Of a stretch of 64,000 nt of DNA, positions 47,201 through 54,045 are shown one piece after another. The number at the start of each line of letters is the position of its first letter. Within the stretch, counting starts at the first letter, position 1. Source of the DNA: Zygaena filipendulae (taxonomy: Eukaryota; Arthropoda; Insecta; Lepidoptera; Zygaenidae); assembly GCA_907165275.2 (NCBI GenBank), contig OU015678.1:1674001-1738000 (forward strand). The letters are read 5' to 3'. Position numbers and translations under genes: made by a program. The notes below the pieces were generated by a model. It had not been told where the DNA came from and did not search any database. It saw only the letters and a list, made by a program, of their open reading frames with translations.

Positions 47201-50200
47201 TCTGTTGAAACTGTATGTCACTGCGAAACCCTTCACGCTTCGTGGTCGAATACGCACTTAGTCGGTTTTATTTTCAACTCCACGATCAACTGTGTATACT
47301 TGTATGTAAAATGTTTTTTTTTTGCTACTGAATGTAAAAGTAACAACATGTTACCCTTGAGATTGAAGTAATGGTAAGTTATAATTTATCGTTTATTTAT
47401 TATAAACAACGAGTGCATGCCTTATTGGATTCAACCTTCTACTACTGCCGGGCTTCGGACATCCGTCTTCGGCAGTTTATAATAATTTATTTTAATGAAT
47501 ACCTAGGGATATTGACGACTTTTGAAAAACAAAATTCTAATCAGTCCGTCAGTTAGAAAATAAAAAAAACAATAGACACGTATTTTTTGCTTTTTTAAAT
47601 AAAATATACAGAGATAAAGCGCATTAAAGTTTAGGGTGGGGGCTCGTGACGTCACTAACCGCTATAAGCCGCCATACAAACTGCACCGGGCAGTGACGTC
47701 ACGCGAAATTTCAACTCAATGTATCGCGGTTATCTTTTGATTACGTAAAAAACGAAAAAACACGTGTCCAATATTTTTTATTAATCTACAAGACGGACTA
47801 AAAAAAATTAGTCAATATGCCGCATGCATTTACGTGCAGTAACCTATTCCTTACACTATAGAAATTTTACATAATAGGTATAGGGAACGTGCAGGAACTA
47901 TAGGTGGCAGCACTAAATCGACAAAAGAGACACTATGCGGACAGTAGAGGAAACTTATTAGATCTGTCATCGTGCTTTCGGACGGAAGATAATGAAGAGA
48001 TAGTTTTGTTTTCATAATTATGTAAAAATTATCTCCTCAATTAGGTATATTATATTTTTGAATAGGTATGATAAAAGTTATAAAATATGGGTTCCGGTCT
48101 ATCTACTATATCTAGGTATACACATATAATAAAACTGTAGAGAGATTCTGTACATTGAATATAATATATTCAAAATTAATATTGGAGGATGAATGGTGAT
48201 CGATACTGATGCCAAAAAAGCAACCAGTAAATTTTTTGTCTGTCTGTCTGTCTGTGCACACGCATGGGTCAAATACTAGTGAACGGATTTTAAGCAAACT
48301 TGGTACGATTGTAGTCCATACTCCTGGACAGGTTATAGGCTATATAATAATTATAATATCATTTATAATAATAAATATATAATATAACGCTAAGACACAT
48401 AGGAGCTTATCATTTTTTTCTGTACCTCTTCTTTTGTTACCCCCGTCCGTGCGTGACAGCGGGCTGCCAACTGAAAACCAGCGCTGGGTGTTCCCGCACC
48501 TAGCTAATGCTGAGTTGGTGACCCTTTCGGCAGAGCATGCAAGAGATGTTATCTATGTTTCTTTAGATTGGGCACTGTTGATGTTTGTTTCTTTTTCTTG
48601 TGTGTTGTGCTGAAATAAATGTATTTTCTTCTTCTTCTTCTTCTTCTTCTTCTAGAGGTGACGATAAATTTGAAGCAAGTCGGATGAAAATGCGCTTTCG
48701 AGCTCTTATCCTCGCATACGTTCACTCAATCACGCAAAAACGGCTGAACGGATTTGGATGAAATTTGACGTGCACGTTGTCAGGGGTAAAGAGAAGCACA
48801 TAGGGTACTTTTTATCCCGGGATTCATGTGGGAACTCCGAAATTATCACGGGTGAAACCGCGAAGCATAGCTAGTCATCATCAATAATATAATAATTAAT
48901 GATCGTCAGCGTGGCCAAAATATGTCAAAAGGTTTTTAAGCATTTGAGGCCGGCCATGTATTGGAGGTTGAAGAGATGAGGATGAGGAGGATGATCTAAT
49001 GAAGAACATGAGGCTGTGAAAACTGGTAAAATTGTCGCACAAACTAAAATATCCAATGTTTACGATAAGAAAATAATCCTTACTAATATTATAAATGCGA
49101 AAGTGAGTTTTTGTTTGTTTACTTGTTTGTTACGCTTTTACGTCTTAACGACACAACCGATCATCGTGAAATTTTGCATACAAGTTTTCAGGGGGTTTAT
49201 TTACTACTAGCTGTTGGGAGTTCCTGAACTCCGGACTGTCCGGAACTCCAAACAGCTAGTGGAAAATAAACCCCCTGAAAACTTGTATGCAAAATTGCCA
49301 CAAGTTGTATGCAAAATAAATTGTGCCGTTTTTTTTTTGTTATTTTTTGTCGATGTATTGATAGTTGATACATCCAGAAATACAACAATGAATTGTGATT
49401 AGCTAGAATAATAATTTTCACTAGTAAAATTAATCCTGTTTACTTGTCATAAATGTGAATGGCAACTATCAATAGATTCGGATTGGTGACACCAGTCGGC
49501 AGCACCGTCGTTGTGCACGTTCCCTATAGCGTTAATTTCAGTGACAATCCTTTCTAAATGAAATTAATAAAGGGGCGAGAAAGGCCTGCCACTACAATGA
49601 AAATCCCTTGTCTGCGTGTGCTTAGTGCGGTTCTATGCGTACTATTAGTTCCATAATCTACAATGTATAAATAATTGTCATATAATAGACAAGTTTTTTA
49701 TAATTAGGTAGGCTATTTATTAGGCGTTTGTTTTTAACTTCTTGGTAATAAAAACGATACAATACTCGTATTGTTATATTAATTGTTTTGTACAGTAAAA
49801 AGCAGGATGTTTTTAGATTGATATCATTAGTACCTATGGATTACATCAAAACTACGCAAAAAATAAGCAAGCATAAACCGGTCAAGTGCGAGTCGGACTT
49901 TCGCATGAAGGGTTCCGTACCATTATCCCCCATACCGGAGCTCCCCTTAAATATTTATTTTATTTCAATTTAATTATTTATTTTTATAGTGACTATATAA
50001 TTAAATGCTCTGTGAATATTTAGTAACATATTCACTTTAAAAATATTTAAGGGGGCTCCATACAACAGACATGATTTTATTGTCGTTTTTATAGATGTGG
50101 AAGCTAAAAGGTACCAGTTCTCGGTATTTAGTTACCGAGATATAAGCAGTTTTGTAAAATTCGGTGAAAGAATTGCGTCCGCGATTTTAATTGATTATTT

Positions 50201-52719
50201 ATTATAAAATGCTCAATTTTCTTCAATTTGACGTGTTTGAATCTACAATTATATATAAAAATCTATGCAACAAGCAAGTAGAAGTTTGTTTTTTATTTCA
50301 CACAAACTTTTAAAATGCTTTTCCTCAAATCAAGATTTTTCAGAGTTTCAACTTTAAATGTCTGTAAAAAAAACTGCTGGTTTTTGAATATTTTTTCAAT
50401 CCTTACTAATCAATTGACTAATCTTAACTCAATATTCTACTACTGGTAGCTTTTTACGTGGACGCCCACTGACAATGGTACGGAACCCTTCGTGCGCGAG
50501 TCCGACTCGCACTTAACTGGTTTTTTTTATTCCAGCACAACAGTTATGAATCAAGTTTTACGCGGGAACCAAAAGAAAGTAATTTCCGAGATGAATATTT
50601 TTGTATTGATAAAAAATAATTATTGATTTAGTTAAAAGTATGTTGCAGCGGTGTTTTGTTTTTCTAAATTCATTAAAATACATGATTTTCATCAGGAACT
50701 ATAAATAATATCATGTTGATCGCAAAGAGCTCGTAAAAAGATTTTGCACAGCACTTTAATGTAAGTAAAAAAAAATCGTATAAATTACCACAACAAACCG
50801 TAAAACTCAATTAAACTCTACCAACTACGCTATGTACCTACGTAATTTTACAAAAAAATAGAGGAAAAACCAAATAATCAGAGATGATTTGCATATAAAC
50901 TAATTTTAAAAACTGAATATCCAAGATTAAAGAAACACTGTTAGATCAATGATTGTAAGTCTTTTGGAAACATCTGCACGTGTTATTGAATTAACTGAAA
51001 ACCTGATATACCCCATTAAAAAAATAAACAATAATAAATGATTAAAATATATTTTATGTCAAAAAAAATTTATACTTTAAAAGTTATTCTACATTAGTTT
51101 GGAGGTGACCTATCTACAAAATTCCAAGCGCTACGCCCGCGCCTACCGGTTCGATTTTTTTTACTACGGGCGGCGTACGCGCCAAATATTGTAATTATTT
51201 AGACATGGGCTAATAAAAATGAAAAAATATTACCTATATTGAAACATAGTGCGGTGCGATCGATTCGCTAGTTGATTCTGAGCAAACTACTTTCTAGTTT
51301 TCAGTTAATTCATTAACACGTCGTATAATTCTATTAAGTAAAGTTTGTTCAATCAAAATTTGTGACAAATTTTTTTTCGATGCGCTTTTTTTACTGTCAT
51401 TCGTATTGGAACCGTGAATTTTAAAAGGTCAGTTTTTTTACATCAGTGTCAGTGTAACGTTTTCTATGTGATTTGTGAAGTTGGGATGTTTTAAAAATTT
51501 AGATATGTACCTACCTAGATACATAATCGCGCGTATGAACTTCGCCGCATCAGCCACTTTGCCGGGTATCTATTTCGGGGTTTTCAAAGGAAATCCGGCA
51601 TAAAAAGTTTTTAGAACCTAATCATATGCTCTTTAAAAGTGTGCCAAACTTTTAAGTCTTCTCTGTCGTTTAAGTCCGAAGGACCAACAAAAAAGTTATT
51701 GAAAATGTTGGGATGTCTGTACCTCAATCATGCACAATCCGCTCAATGGATTTGGACGGGCACTCATAATAAACTATTACACACATTTATCTCATATACC
51801 AACATTATAGAACTAAGGGGTATAAAATCAAAGGCAGATAGTTGCATGTTTTTTAAATTTAGACCTCACGGTCAACTACGGATTCCGCTTACTATATACT
51901 TGTTATCAAATACAAACGATTGAAAACTATAGGTTTGGAATCCAAATCAGCTAAAAAATTTAACCTGTCAACATCAAAGTTTAAATAAGCTAGATAAAAG
52001 TTTTTTTTTTTTTTTTTTCATTTTGTGAACAATTCAAGATAGTGCACAAAGCTACCTTTGATTCGGACGCAGATAAGCAATAACATGTTAACCCACAAAA
52101 TGAAGTTATTGATTCAGAACGATTTATTGAGAGTTAGAGAACGTTTTTTAATTATGTGTTTACCTTATTACATTGTTTAAATATGTAACTGAATATTGAA
52201 CATTAAAAATTTGACACAAAATGGCGCTGTAATTTTAAAACTTTAATTTACTCAAAATTTCTCCAGTGTGGGTTAACACACTATTGCTTATCTATGTCCA
52301 TCTATGACTCACCTCTCTTCAACTGTTAGATTGGCCAACTCCGGCACCCAGCACCAATGCTGCTCGGGCGCTATTGTCATGAAAATCTGCGAGAAGTAAA
52401 CGAAAGCTACGAAAAATGCGAACGGAATCATCAGTAGGAACAGAATCTTCTGGTATAGACCGAACTCTCCGACGTACGGCAGCAAGTCGTCGAAATCGGT
52501 TGCTTTTTTCTCGTCTCTAGCTTTATTATTCTCCTCTTTCTTCAAATTATCGTTCGCTCTCAAAGTGCTGGCAACACCGTCCTTCACATCATTCACGTAG
52601 GCTTTGTTGACGAAGCCTTCGGCTAAATTTATGTTTGACAGGTTGTTGTTTTCTTTGGTCGAGTTTTGGCGGGAATCGTCCTCTTGCTCGCAACACGGAG
52701 TCCGCTCCTGTGGCGCCAT
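29023..52719 (-). CDS. Gene A: SLC22-type organic cation transporter (MFS), complete, 11 coding exons
   Basis: The spliced CDS joins 52719-52313, 39595-39403, 37300-37171, 37061-36933, 35402-35210, 34174-34069, 33106-32856, 32274-32195, 30373-30198, 29672-29500 and 29215-29023: 2031 nt, 676 residues plus TGA. All introns are GT-AG and every joint keeps the frame. Residues 1-88 are a hydrophilic N-terminal tail and TM1 is near 89-115. A large extracellular loop (116-212) carries Cys123, Cys154, Cys181 and Cys205 and sequons at N130 and N188. The MFS loop 2-3 motif is G230, D234, G237, R238. VPESAR (346-351) ends the first TM bundle, DRWGRR lies at 469-474, ELLPTVVRAQG at 524-534 and LPET at 581-584. 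These are SLC22 hallmarks. The tail 585-676 is cytoplasmic and rich in Arg and Ser. Transport of a small organic cation or zwitterion across the plasma membrane is inferred from the family. A CarT-like substrate is a hypothesis only. Confidence 0.93.
29301..29490 (-). mobile_element. Helitron-like element 9 nt from gene A exon 10
   Basis: ACTAGCTGTTCCACGCGATT at the low end and ATTTATAATGTTAGTAAGA at the high end. It lies in intron 10 almost touching the donor. Confidence 0.7.
29500..29672 (-). CDS. Gene A exon 10: TM12 and LPET motif
   Basis: It encodes residues 556-612: TM12 (LPLLILGAIGVAGGLLCLF), LPETMDTEMPQTLQDGENF (581-599, the family's C-terminal motif), then a polar tail. I chose the acceptor CGCCAG|GCG because it gives phase 0 after exon 9; an upstream AG is less likely. 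The donor CCAG|GTGAGA has a Helitron-like element starting 9 nt beyond it. Confidence 0.9.
29755..30132. mobile_element. Two Helitron-like units, head to head, in intron 9
   Basis: The minus unit 29755-29943 begins TAGCTGTCCCCCGCGG; the plus unit 29944-30132 ends GAGGACAGCTAGT. Confidence 0.6.
30198..30373 (-). CDS. Gene A exon 9: TM10-TM11
   Basis: It encodes residues 498-555. AILGRFAVNISYNIGLQY is TM10, ELLPTVVRAQG is the conserved TM10-11 loop, and IMGYVASIVAPFIVYL is TM11. Acceptor TACCCACAG, donor CTG|GTGAGT in phase 0. It is clearly more GC-rich than its surroundings. Confidence 0.93.
30438..30627. mobile_element. Palindromic MITE, copy 3 (internal deletion)
   Basis: It has CCGCCGCACTCAGAGTCGAC and the matching right half but lacks part of the left arm. 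It lies in gene A intron 8. Confidence 0.82.
30682..32180. mobile_element. MITE copy interrupted by the LINE
   Basis: GGTCCGTTT ends at 30691 and TTTATATCTACAGAAATTGA resumes at 31994; joined, they match the uninterrupted copy at 27415. Its right part ends near 32180, about 15 nt from gene A exon 8. Confidence 0.82.
30692..31992 (+). mobile_element. Young 5'-truncated LINE with long open RT fragment
   Basis: The frame from 30692 to the stop at 31771 is uninterrupted: DCVEH (end of RT motif A), GVPQGSILGPFLFL, LFADDTSLVF, FLGITLD and a C-terminal domain to NDTDVWE. It starts after the motif A Asp, so it cannot encode a working enzyme alone. It ends in GAATTTT repeats. GTTT is present at both junctions, and the host sequence around it is intact (compare 27413). 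Confidence 0.9.
32195..32274 (-). CDS. Gene A exon 8: loop 8-9 motif and TM9
   Basis: An 80-nt exon encoding residues 471-496 with split codons on both sides. It begins WGRRW, so that with exon 7 it gives the second MFS charged motif, DRWGRR. It ends at GTTG|GTAAGT. An interrupted MITE copy lies about 20 nt past the donor. Confidence 0.9.
32471..32674. mobile_element. MITE, AAAGACGGAACG family, copy 1
   Basis: CTCAAACCAAATAAATACTA at the left and GTTTGGTCTGAG at the right; ACGGAACGCGTAGAACAAAC is shared with 46152-46492. Confidence 0.65.
32690..32852. repeat. Dispersed GAATATTGTGGAAA repeat, copy 2
   Basis: It runs up to 2 nt from the gene A exon 7 donor (GGGAATATTGTGGAAAATAT, CCTTTGCAACCGTGG, CCCGCCTACATGTC). 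Confidence 0.7.
32856..33106 (-). CDS. Gene A exon 7: end of loop, TM7-TM8
   Basis: It encodes residues 387-469. YSVLDLFKTPRLRRNS is the SLC22 sequence leading into TM7 (LLIIIWMAISLVF); TM8 carries ATELPADTF and runs to LD, with R470 completed in the next exon. Acceptor TCTCTTTCAG, donor GATAG|GTGAGC. A dispersed repeat abuts the donor. Confidence 0.92.
33145..33713 (+). repeat. Tandem array of 144-bp Helitron-like units
   Basis: CCGGAGAT recurs at 33329, 33473 and 33617 (period 144). Each unit has GGATCTACTGAACCGATTTT and CAGAATTCCCGCGAGAACTC. The array ends with a hairpin remnant and GCTAGT. Confidence 0.85.
33755..33860 (+). pseudogene. LINE C-terminal fragment
   Basis: The plus-strand reading contains IEGRSPTRWITHNLRVLEE, like the RGRPPTRW ending of non-LTR ORF2. 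Very short. Confidence 0.45.
34069..34174 (-). CDS. Gene A exon 6: start of central cytoplasmic loop
   Basis: It encodes residues 352-386, beginning WLVSQGK, the usual sequence after PESAR, and continuing through a charged loop between TM6 and TM7. Acceptor TTTCAG, donor ACG|GTAAGC in phase 0. Confidence 0.92.
34255..34505. mobile_element. GTCCGTC-family MITE, worn
   Basis: ATTTAGTCGTCAGTTAGTAA, GACACGTGTCG, AAGTTTGGGAATGGGGGCTC and TCGTCACGCGACATTTCGAC identify it. Confidence 0.6.
34785..34931 (+). pseudogene. RTE-type LINE C-terminal fragment
   Basis: KVAGRLSMREAQKRSSWRSL followed by GEACPA resembles the end of RTE ORF2 (MRxAQDRxxWRxLGEAY). In gene A intron 5. Confidence 0.65.
34932..35169. 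mobile_element. MITE, GGAGCTAGGATGCG family, copy 2
   Basis: GTTAAGATGTGCGCCATG at the left and GTTGCGCATCTTAGCTCC at the right; interior matches copy 3 in order. It ends 41 nt from gene A exon 5. Confidence 0.8.
35210..35402 (-). CDS. Gene A exon 5: EYVGPKWR loop, TM5-TM6
   Basis: It encodes residues 288-350 with split codons at both ends. EYVGPKWRTF follows TM4 as in other SLC22 proteins, then come TM5 and TM6 and the VPESAR motif. Acceptor AATTCCAG, donor CTAG|GTGAGC. A MITE of the GGAGCTAGGATGCG family ends about 40 nt past the donor. Same length (193 nt) as the gene B exon. Confidence 0.93.
35465..35775 (-). mobile_element. Helitron-like element(s), minus orientation
   Basis: It begins ACTAGCTGTGCCCCGCGG and contains a repeated CCCGCGTGAGTTTCGG segment (35490, 35606), so two units are fused. 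Confidence 0.55.
36050..36400 (+). mobile_element. Two Helitron-like units in tandem
   Basis: The first ends ACCGCGGGGAACAGCTAGT at 36246; the next starts AATATAAATGCGAATGTGAG and decays near 36400. Confidence 0.6.
36552..36905. mobile_element. MITE, ACGTGTTAATGAATTAACTG family, copy 2
   Basis: Inverted ends as at 22067; the GC core is in opposite orientation. It ends 28 nt from the exon 4 end, inside intron 4. Confidence 0.88.
36933..37061 (-). CDS. Gene A exon 4: TM3-TM4
   Basis: It encodes most of residues 244-287: TM3 (GFTAGVGTAFC) and TM4 (FCLCRFLVGFAFDNCF). The intron separating it from exon 3 is only 109 nt. Acceptor CTTTGACAG, donor G|GTAAGT. It has the same length and phase as gene B 2786..2914. 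Confidence 0.93.
37171..37300 (-). CDS. Gene A exon 3: TM2 and MFS motif A
   Basis: It encodes residues 201-243 plus the first base of codon 244. It opens with LDWVC, the usual SLC22 sequence before TM2, then the TM2 glycine run (AIVGGLIFGW) and DKYGRIP, the charged loop between TM2 and TM3. Acceptor TTTTTCGCAG, donor G|GTCAGT. The donor lacks the usual A or G at +3 but is phase-compatible with the next exon. It is identical in length to gene B exon 3, with 34 of 43 residues shared. Confidence 0.93.
37787..39360. repeat. 17-bp minisatellite, about 1.57 kb, in gene A intron 2
   Basis: The unit is CCTAAAACGTCCACTTW, repeated about 92 times. Variants include TTTACC, TTGCC, CTTAAACG and shortened CTTCC forms. 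Variant units recur at about 102, 119 and 304 bp, so there is a higher-order pattern. It stops 43 nt from exon 2. There are no spacers, so it is not CRISPR. Confidence 0.97.
39403..39595 (-). CDS. Gene A exon 2: large extracellular loop
   Basis: It encodes residues 137-200 after an acceptor TTTTTCAG and ends at GAG|GTTGGT in phase 0. It holds two loop cysteines (154, 181) and the NAS sequon at N188. The matching gene B exon has the same arrangement (WEYN.SDVPY with a conserved TIAT at the end). A long 17-bp tandem array begins only about 40 nt beyond the donor. This exon is much more GC-rich than its surroundings. Confidence 0.92.
39600..40515. other. No gene; intron 1 of gene A, AT-rich
   Basis: Near 39780 there is a copy of the CAAATTCGCTATTTTTC repeat, and GAAGAAGAAG near 39872. 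Open frames here are chance. Confidence 0.4.
40516..40746. mobile_element. MITE, GGAGCTAGGATGCG family, copy 3
   Basis: GCGGAGCTAGGATGCGTAAC at the left and GTTGCGCATCCTAGCTCC at the right: the clearest copy, with perfect outer ends of at least 14 bp. Confidence 0.88.
40900..41072 (-). mobile_element. Helitron-like fragment
   Basis: GGTAATTTCGGAGTTCCTTC, TGTAGCTTTCTAGTAGTGAA and an AAACAAACAA head, without the CTAGT end. Confidence 0.5.
41515..41736. mobile_element. GTCCGTC-family MITE
   Basis: TTTAGTCCGGTGTGTAGATT at the left, TAACCGATGGACTAAA at the right. Confidence 0.6.
41737..41954. mobile_element. hAT-like MITE
   Basis: CAGTGGTGGGCAAACTTT at the left and TTTGCCCACTACTG at the right are inverted, a typical hAT end. 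No clear 8-bp duplication. Confidence 0.7.
41969..42169 (-). mobile_element. Full-length Helitron-like element, minus
   Basis: ACTAGCTGTGCCCCGCGG to ATTTATAATATATTGTAGGA; both ends present, about 200 bp. Confidence 0.78.
42170..42844. other. No gene seen
   Basis: Unassigned intron 1 sequence with no recognisable repeat ends. Confidence 0.4.
42845..43314. mobile_element. TIR element, about 470 bp
   Basis: GTAGGGTAAAACCAGGATAG at the left and GGCAACTATCCGGGTTTTAC at the right are inverted. The inside has repeated GATAGTTGCC and GATAGATG motifs. Single copy here. Confidence 0.75.
43500..43745. repeat. Dispersed GAATATTGTGG repeat, copy 3
   Basis: ACATTCATTGACGTAAAG, TTAAACGCTTTATGGTTA, GGGAATATTGTGGTAAATAT and CCCCGCCTACATGT match the region 32400-32850. 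Confidence 0.65.
43746..44396. other. No gene; LINE-tail fragment near 43860-43930
   Basis: CTTCTTCTTCTTTAATAATG, GGCGTCTATAATTAT and GCCAGTGACAATGTTTC are the reverse of 26500-26570. Confidence 0.4.
44397..44585 (+). mobile_element. Helitron-like element
   Basis: Starts TCCTACTAATATTATAAATG and ends ACCGCGGGGCACAGC with the CTAGT lost. Confidence 0.65.
44937..45290 (-). mobile_element. Two Helitron-like units, minus
   Basis: The first begins ACTAGCTGTTCCCTGCGG at 44938; the second begins ACTACCTGTTCCCTGCGG at 45146. Confidence 0.6.
45599..45800 (-). mobile_element. Helitron-like element, minus
   Basis: ACTAGCTGTCCCGCGCGG, CGCGGGAACTCCGG, then a head with AACAAACA and CTTTCTTTTTTATTA. Confidence 0.6.
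45833..46092 (+). pseudogene. LINE C-terminal fragment with GATAA-repeat tail
   Basis: Plus-strand reading EHLMCEWVALARKRMALLGT ends with AAEVFRE and a stop; it looks like the end of a non-LTR ORF2. The tail is AAGATAAGATAAGATAA. Confidence 0.65.
46152..46492. mobile_element. MITE, AAAGACGGAACG family, copy 2
   Basis: GACCAAATAAAAACTAAAGA at the left and TCTTTAGTTTTCATTTGGTC at the right: near-perfect inverted ends. Confidence 0.85.
47010..47180. mobile_element. GTCCGTC-family MITE, half copy
   Basis: TAAACTTTAATGCGCTTTAT, GCAAAAAATACGTC and CTAACTGACGGACTAATTAG. Confidence 0.6.
47530..47806. mobile_element. GTCCGTC-family MITE, full copy
   Basis: CAGTCCGTCAGTTAGAAAAT at the left and CTACAAGACGGACTAAAAA at the right. 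TGACGTCAC occurs twice (47646, 47693), inverted about the centre. Confidence 0.8.
48130..48260. repeat. Dispersed repeat with (TGTC)n, copy 2
   Basis: Same as 20770-20930. Confidence 0.7.
48456..48660 (+). mobile_element. LINE-type 3' tail with (CTT)n end
   Basis: CTGAAAACCAGCGCTGGG, AATGCTGAGTTGGTGACCC, GAAATAAATG and then about nine CTT units. Confidence 0.6.
48720..48875 (+). mobile_element. Helitron-like element, 5' truncated
   Basis: TCACTCAATCACGCAAAAAC to CGAAGCATAGCTAGT. Confidence 0.65.
49077..49300. repeat. Fold-back made of two Helitron-like ends
   Basis: Arms about 49173-49228 and 49233-49291 are near-perfect reverse complements (TTTTGCATACAAGTTTTCAG on the left; its complement on the right), meeting at GAACTCCGGACTGTCCGG. 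The left flank (49077-49172) is the Helitron head. Confidence 0.85.
49302..49874. other. No gene seen
   Basis: Unassigned intron 1 sequence. Confidence 0.4.
49875..50523. mobile_element. TIR element with AAACCGGTCAAGTGCGAGTC ends, about 650 bp
   Basis: About 50-bp inverted ends: the left includes GTGCGAGTCGGACTTTCGC and GGGTTCCGTACCAT, the right their complements to TAACTGGTTT. This end pair is widespread in Lepidoptera. No transposase ORF. Confidence 0.88.
50979..51328. mobile_element. MITE, ACGTGTTAATGAATTAACTG family, copy 3
   Basis: ACGTGTTATTGAATTAACTG left, CATTAACACGTCGTAT right; same orientation of the core as the 36552 copy. Confidence 0.85.
51329..52064. other. No gene; worn Helitron-like remnant near 51530-51620
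   Basis: ATCTATTTCGGGGTTTTCAA and CCGGCATAAAAAG recall the family. The open frame at 51639-51923 has no known domain. A poly-T run lies at 52002-52018. Confidence 0.4.
52065..52300. mobile_element. MITE, GATAAGCAATA family, copy 1
   Basis: GGACGCAGATAAGCAATAAC left; GCTTATCTATGTCC right. It ends 12 nt from the exon 1 end of gene A. Second copy at 59234. Confidence 0.85.
52313..52719 (-). CDS. Gene A exon 1: start, N-terminal tail and TM1
   Basis: It encodes residues 1-136, the last codon being split. The ATG is preceded by AAA and followed by G, a good Kozak context. The first 70 residues are polar, rich in Asn, Lys, Asp and Glu. DFDDLLPYVGEFG (75-87), just before TM1, is the conserved SLC22 N-terminal motif. 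The donor is GAGAG|GTGAGT. A MITE ends 12 nt beyond that donor. A pyrimidine tract and CAG about 30 nt upstream of the ATG could be an acceptor for a 5' UTR intron. Confidence 0.93.
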
Positions 52720-52858
52720 TTTGCTTTAAAATTTGTTTTTTTCTTTTACTGCTAAAAGATTTCGAATTTCTCGTGCATGCTATTCGGATCTATTTATATC
52801 TGTGGAAAAAAGAAAACATCTATTTAAAAAGTTGGCCAGAACTCATTTATGTACCTAA

Positions 52859-53622
52859 TAGCTGTACCCCGCGGTTTCACCCGCGGTAATTTTGGAGTTC
52901 CCGCAAGAATTCCGGGATAAAAAGTACCCTATGTCCTTCTCTGTACCCCTGAAAACGTGCATGCCAAATTTCATCCAAATCCGTTTAGCCGTGTTTGCGT
53001 GATTGAGTAACAGACATCCAAACATCCACACTTTCACATTTATAAAATTCTAGCTGTGCCCCGCGGTTTTACCCGCGGTAATTTCGAAGTTCCGGCGGGA
53101 ATTCCGGGATAAAAAGTACCCTATGTCCTTCTCTGTACCCCTGAAAACGTGCATGCCAAATTTCATCCAAATCCGTTCAGCCGTGTTTGCGTGATTGAGT
53201 AACAGACATCCAAACATCCACACATTTATAAAATTCTAGCTGTGCCCCGCGGTTTTACCCGCGGTAATTTCGAAGTTCCGGCGGGAATTCCGGGATAAAA
53301 AGTACCCTATGTCCTTCTCTGTACCCCTGAAAACGTGCATGCCAAATTTCATCCAAATCCGTTCAGCCGTGTTTGCGTGATTGAGTAACAGACATCCAAA
53401 CATCCACACATTTATAAAATTCTAGCTGCGCCCCGCGGTTTTACCCGCGGTAATTTCGAAGTTCCGGCGGGAATTCCGGGATAAAAAGTACCCTATGTCC
53501 TTCTCTGTACCCCTGAAAACGTGCATGCCAAATTTCATCCAAATCCGTTCAGCCGTGTTTGCGTGATTGAGTAACAAACATCCAAACATCCACACTTTCA
53601 CATTTACAATATTAATAGGATT
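52859..53622 (-). repeat. Four tandem Helitron-like copies, 186-bp period
   Basis: CTAGCTG starts at 53050, 53236 and 53422, after a first unit (TAGCTGTACCCCGCGG) from 52859. Units 2-4 are almost identical and their 5' heads lack the last bases before the next CTAGC. The array lies upstream of the gene A ATG. Confidence 0.92.
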
Positions 53623-53854
53623 AATAGGAAAATAGAACAGTCTCCACGGGCGTCAGTTTATAAACCAGTGATGTAATTAATAAGATATTAATATCATTGA
53701 CATAAACATACAGAATATCCAATCCACATTCATAATACCTATTGTTAATGTAATATCCGAATGTTCTTATTTTATATGAAATGAAATGAAAAATCAGTTC
53801 ATTTACAAACGATTAGTGAACACAGATTGTCCATAACGGTGGATCCGCGCTTTT
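53623..53854. other. No gene seen
   Basis: AT-rich; nothing recognised. Confidence 0.35.
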
Positions 53855-54045
53855 AAGGCCTTTTGCACATTATAAGAAATTCTCTTGTGTCTTATAAGAA
53901 ATGTCTTATAAAACATCCAGTCGCTTTGGTTGCTAAATGGGACCGTACATATTACAAGAAATGTCGGATAAGACACGCGCATAATAATTTTTGTCGGATG
54001 CATGTAAGACAAAAGAAAATTTCATATAATGTGCAAAAGGCTAAG
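53855..54045. mobile_element. MITE with CCTTTTGCACATTATA ends
   Basis: AAGGCCTTTTGCACATTATA at the left and ATAATGTGCAAAAGGC at the right are inverted; about 190 bp. Confidence 0.82.
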
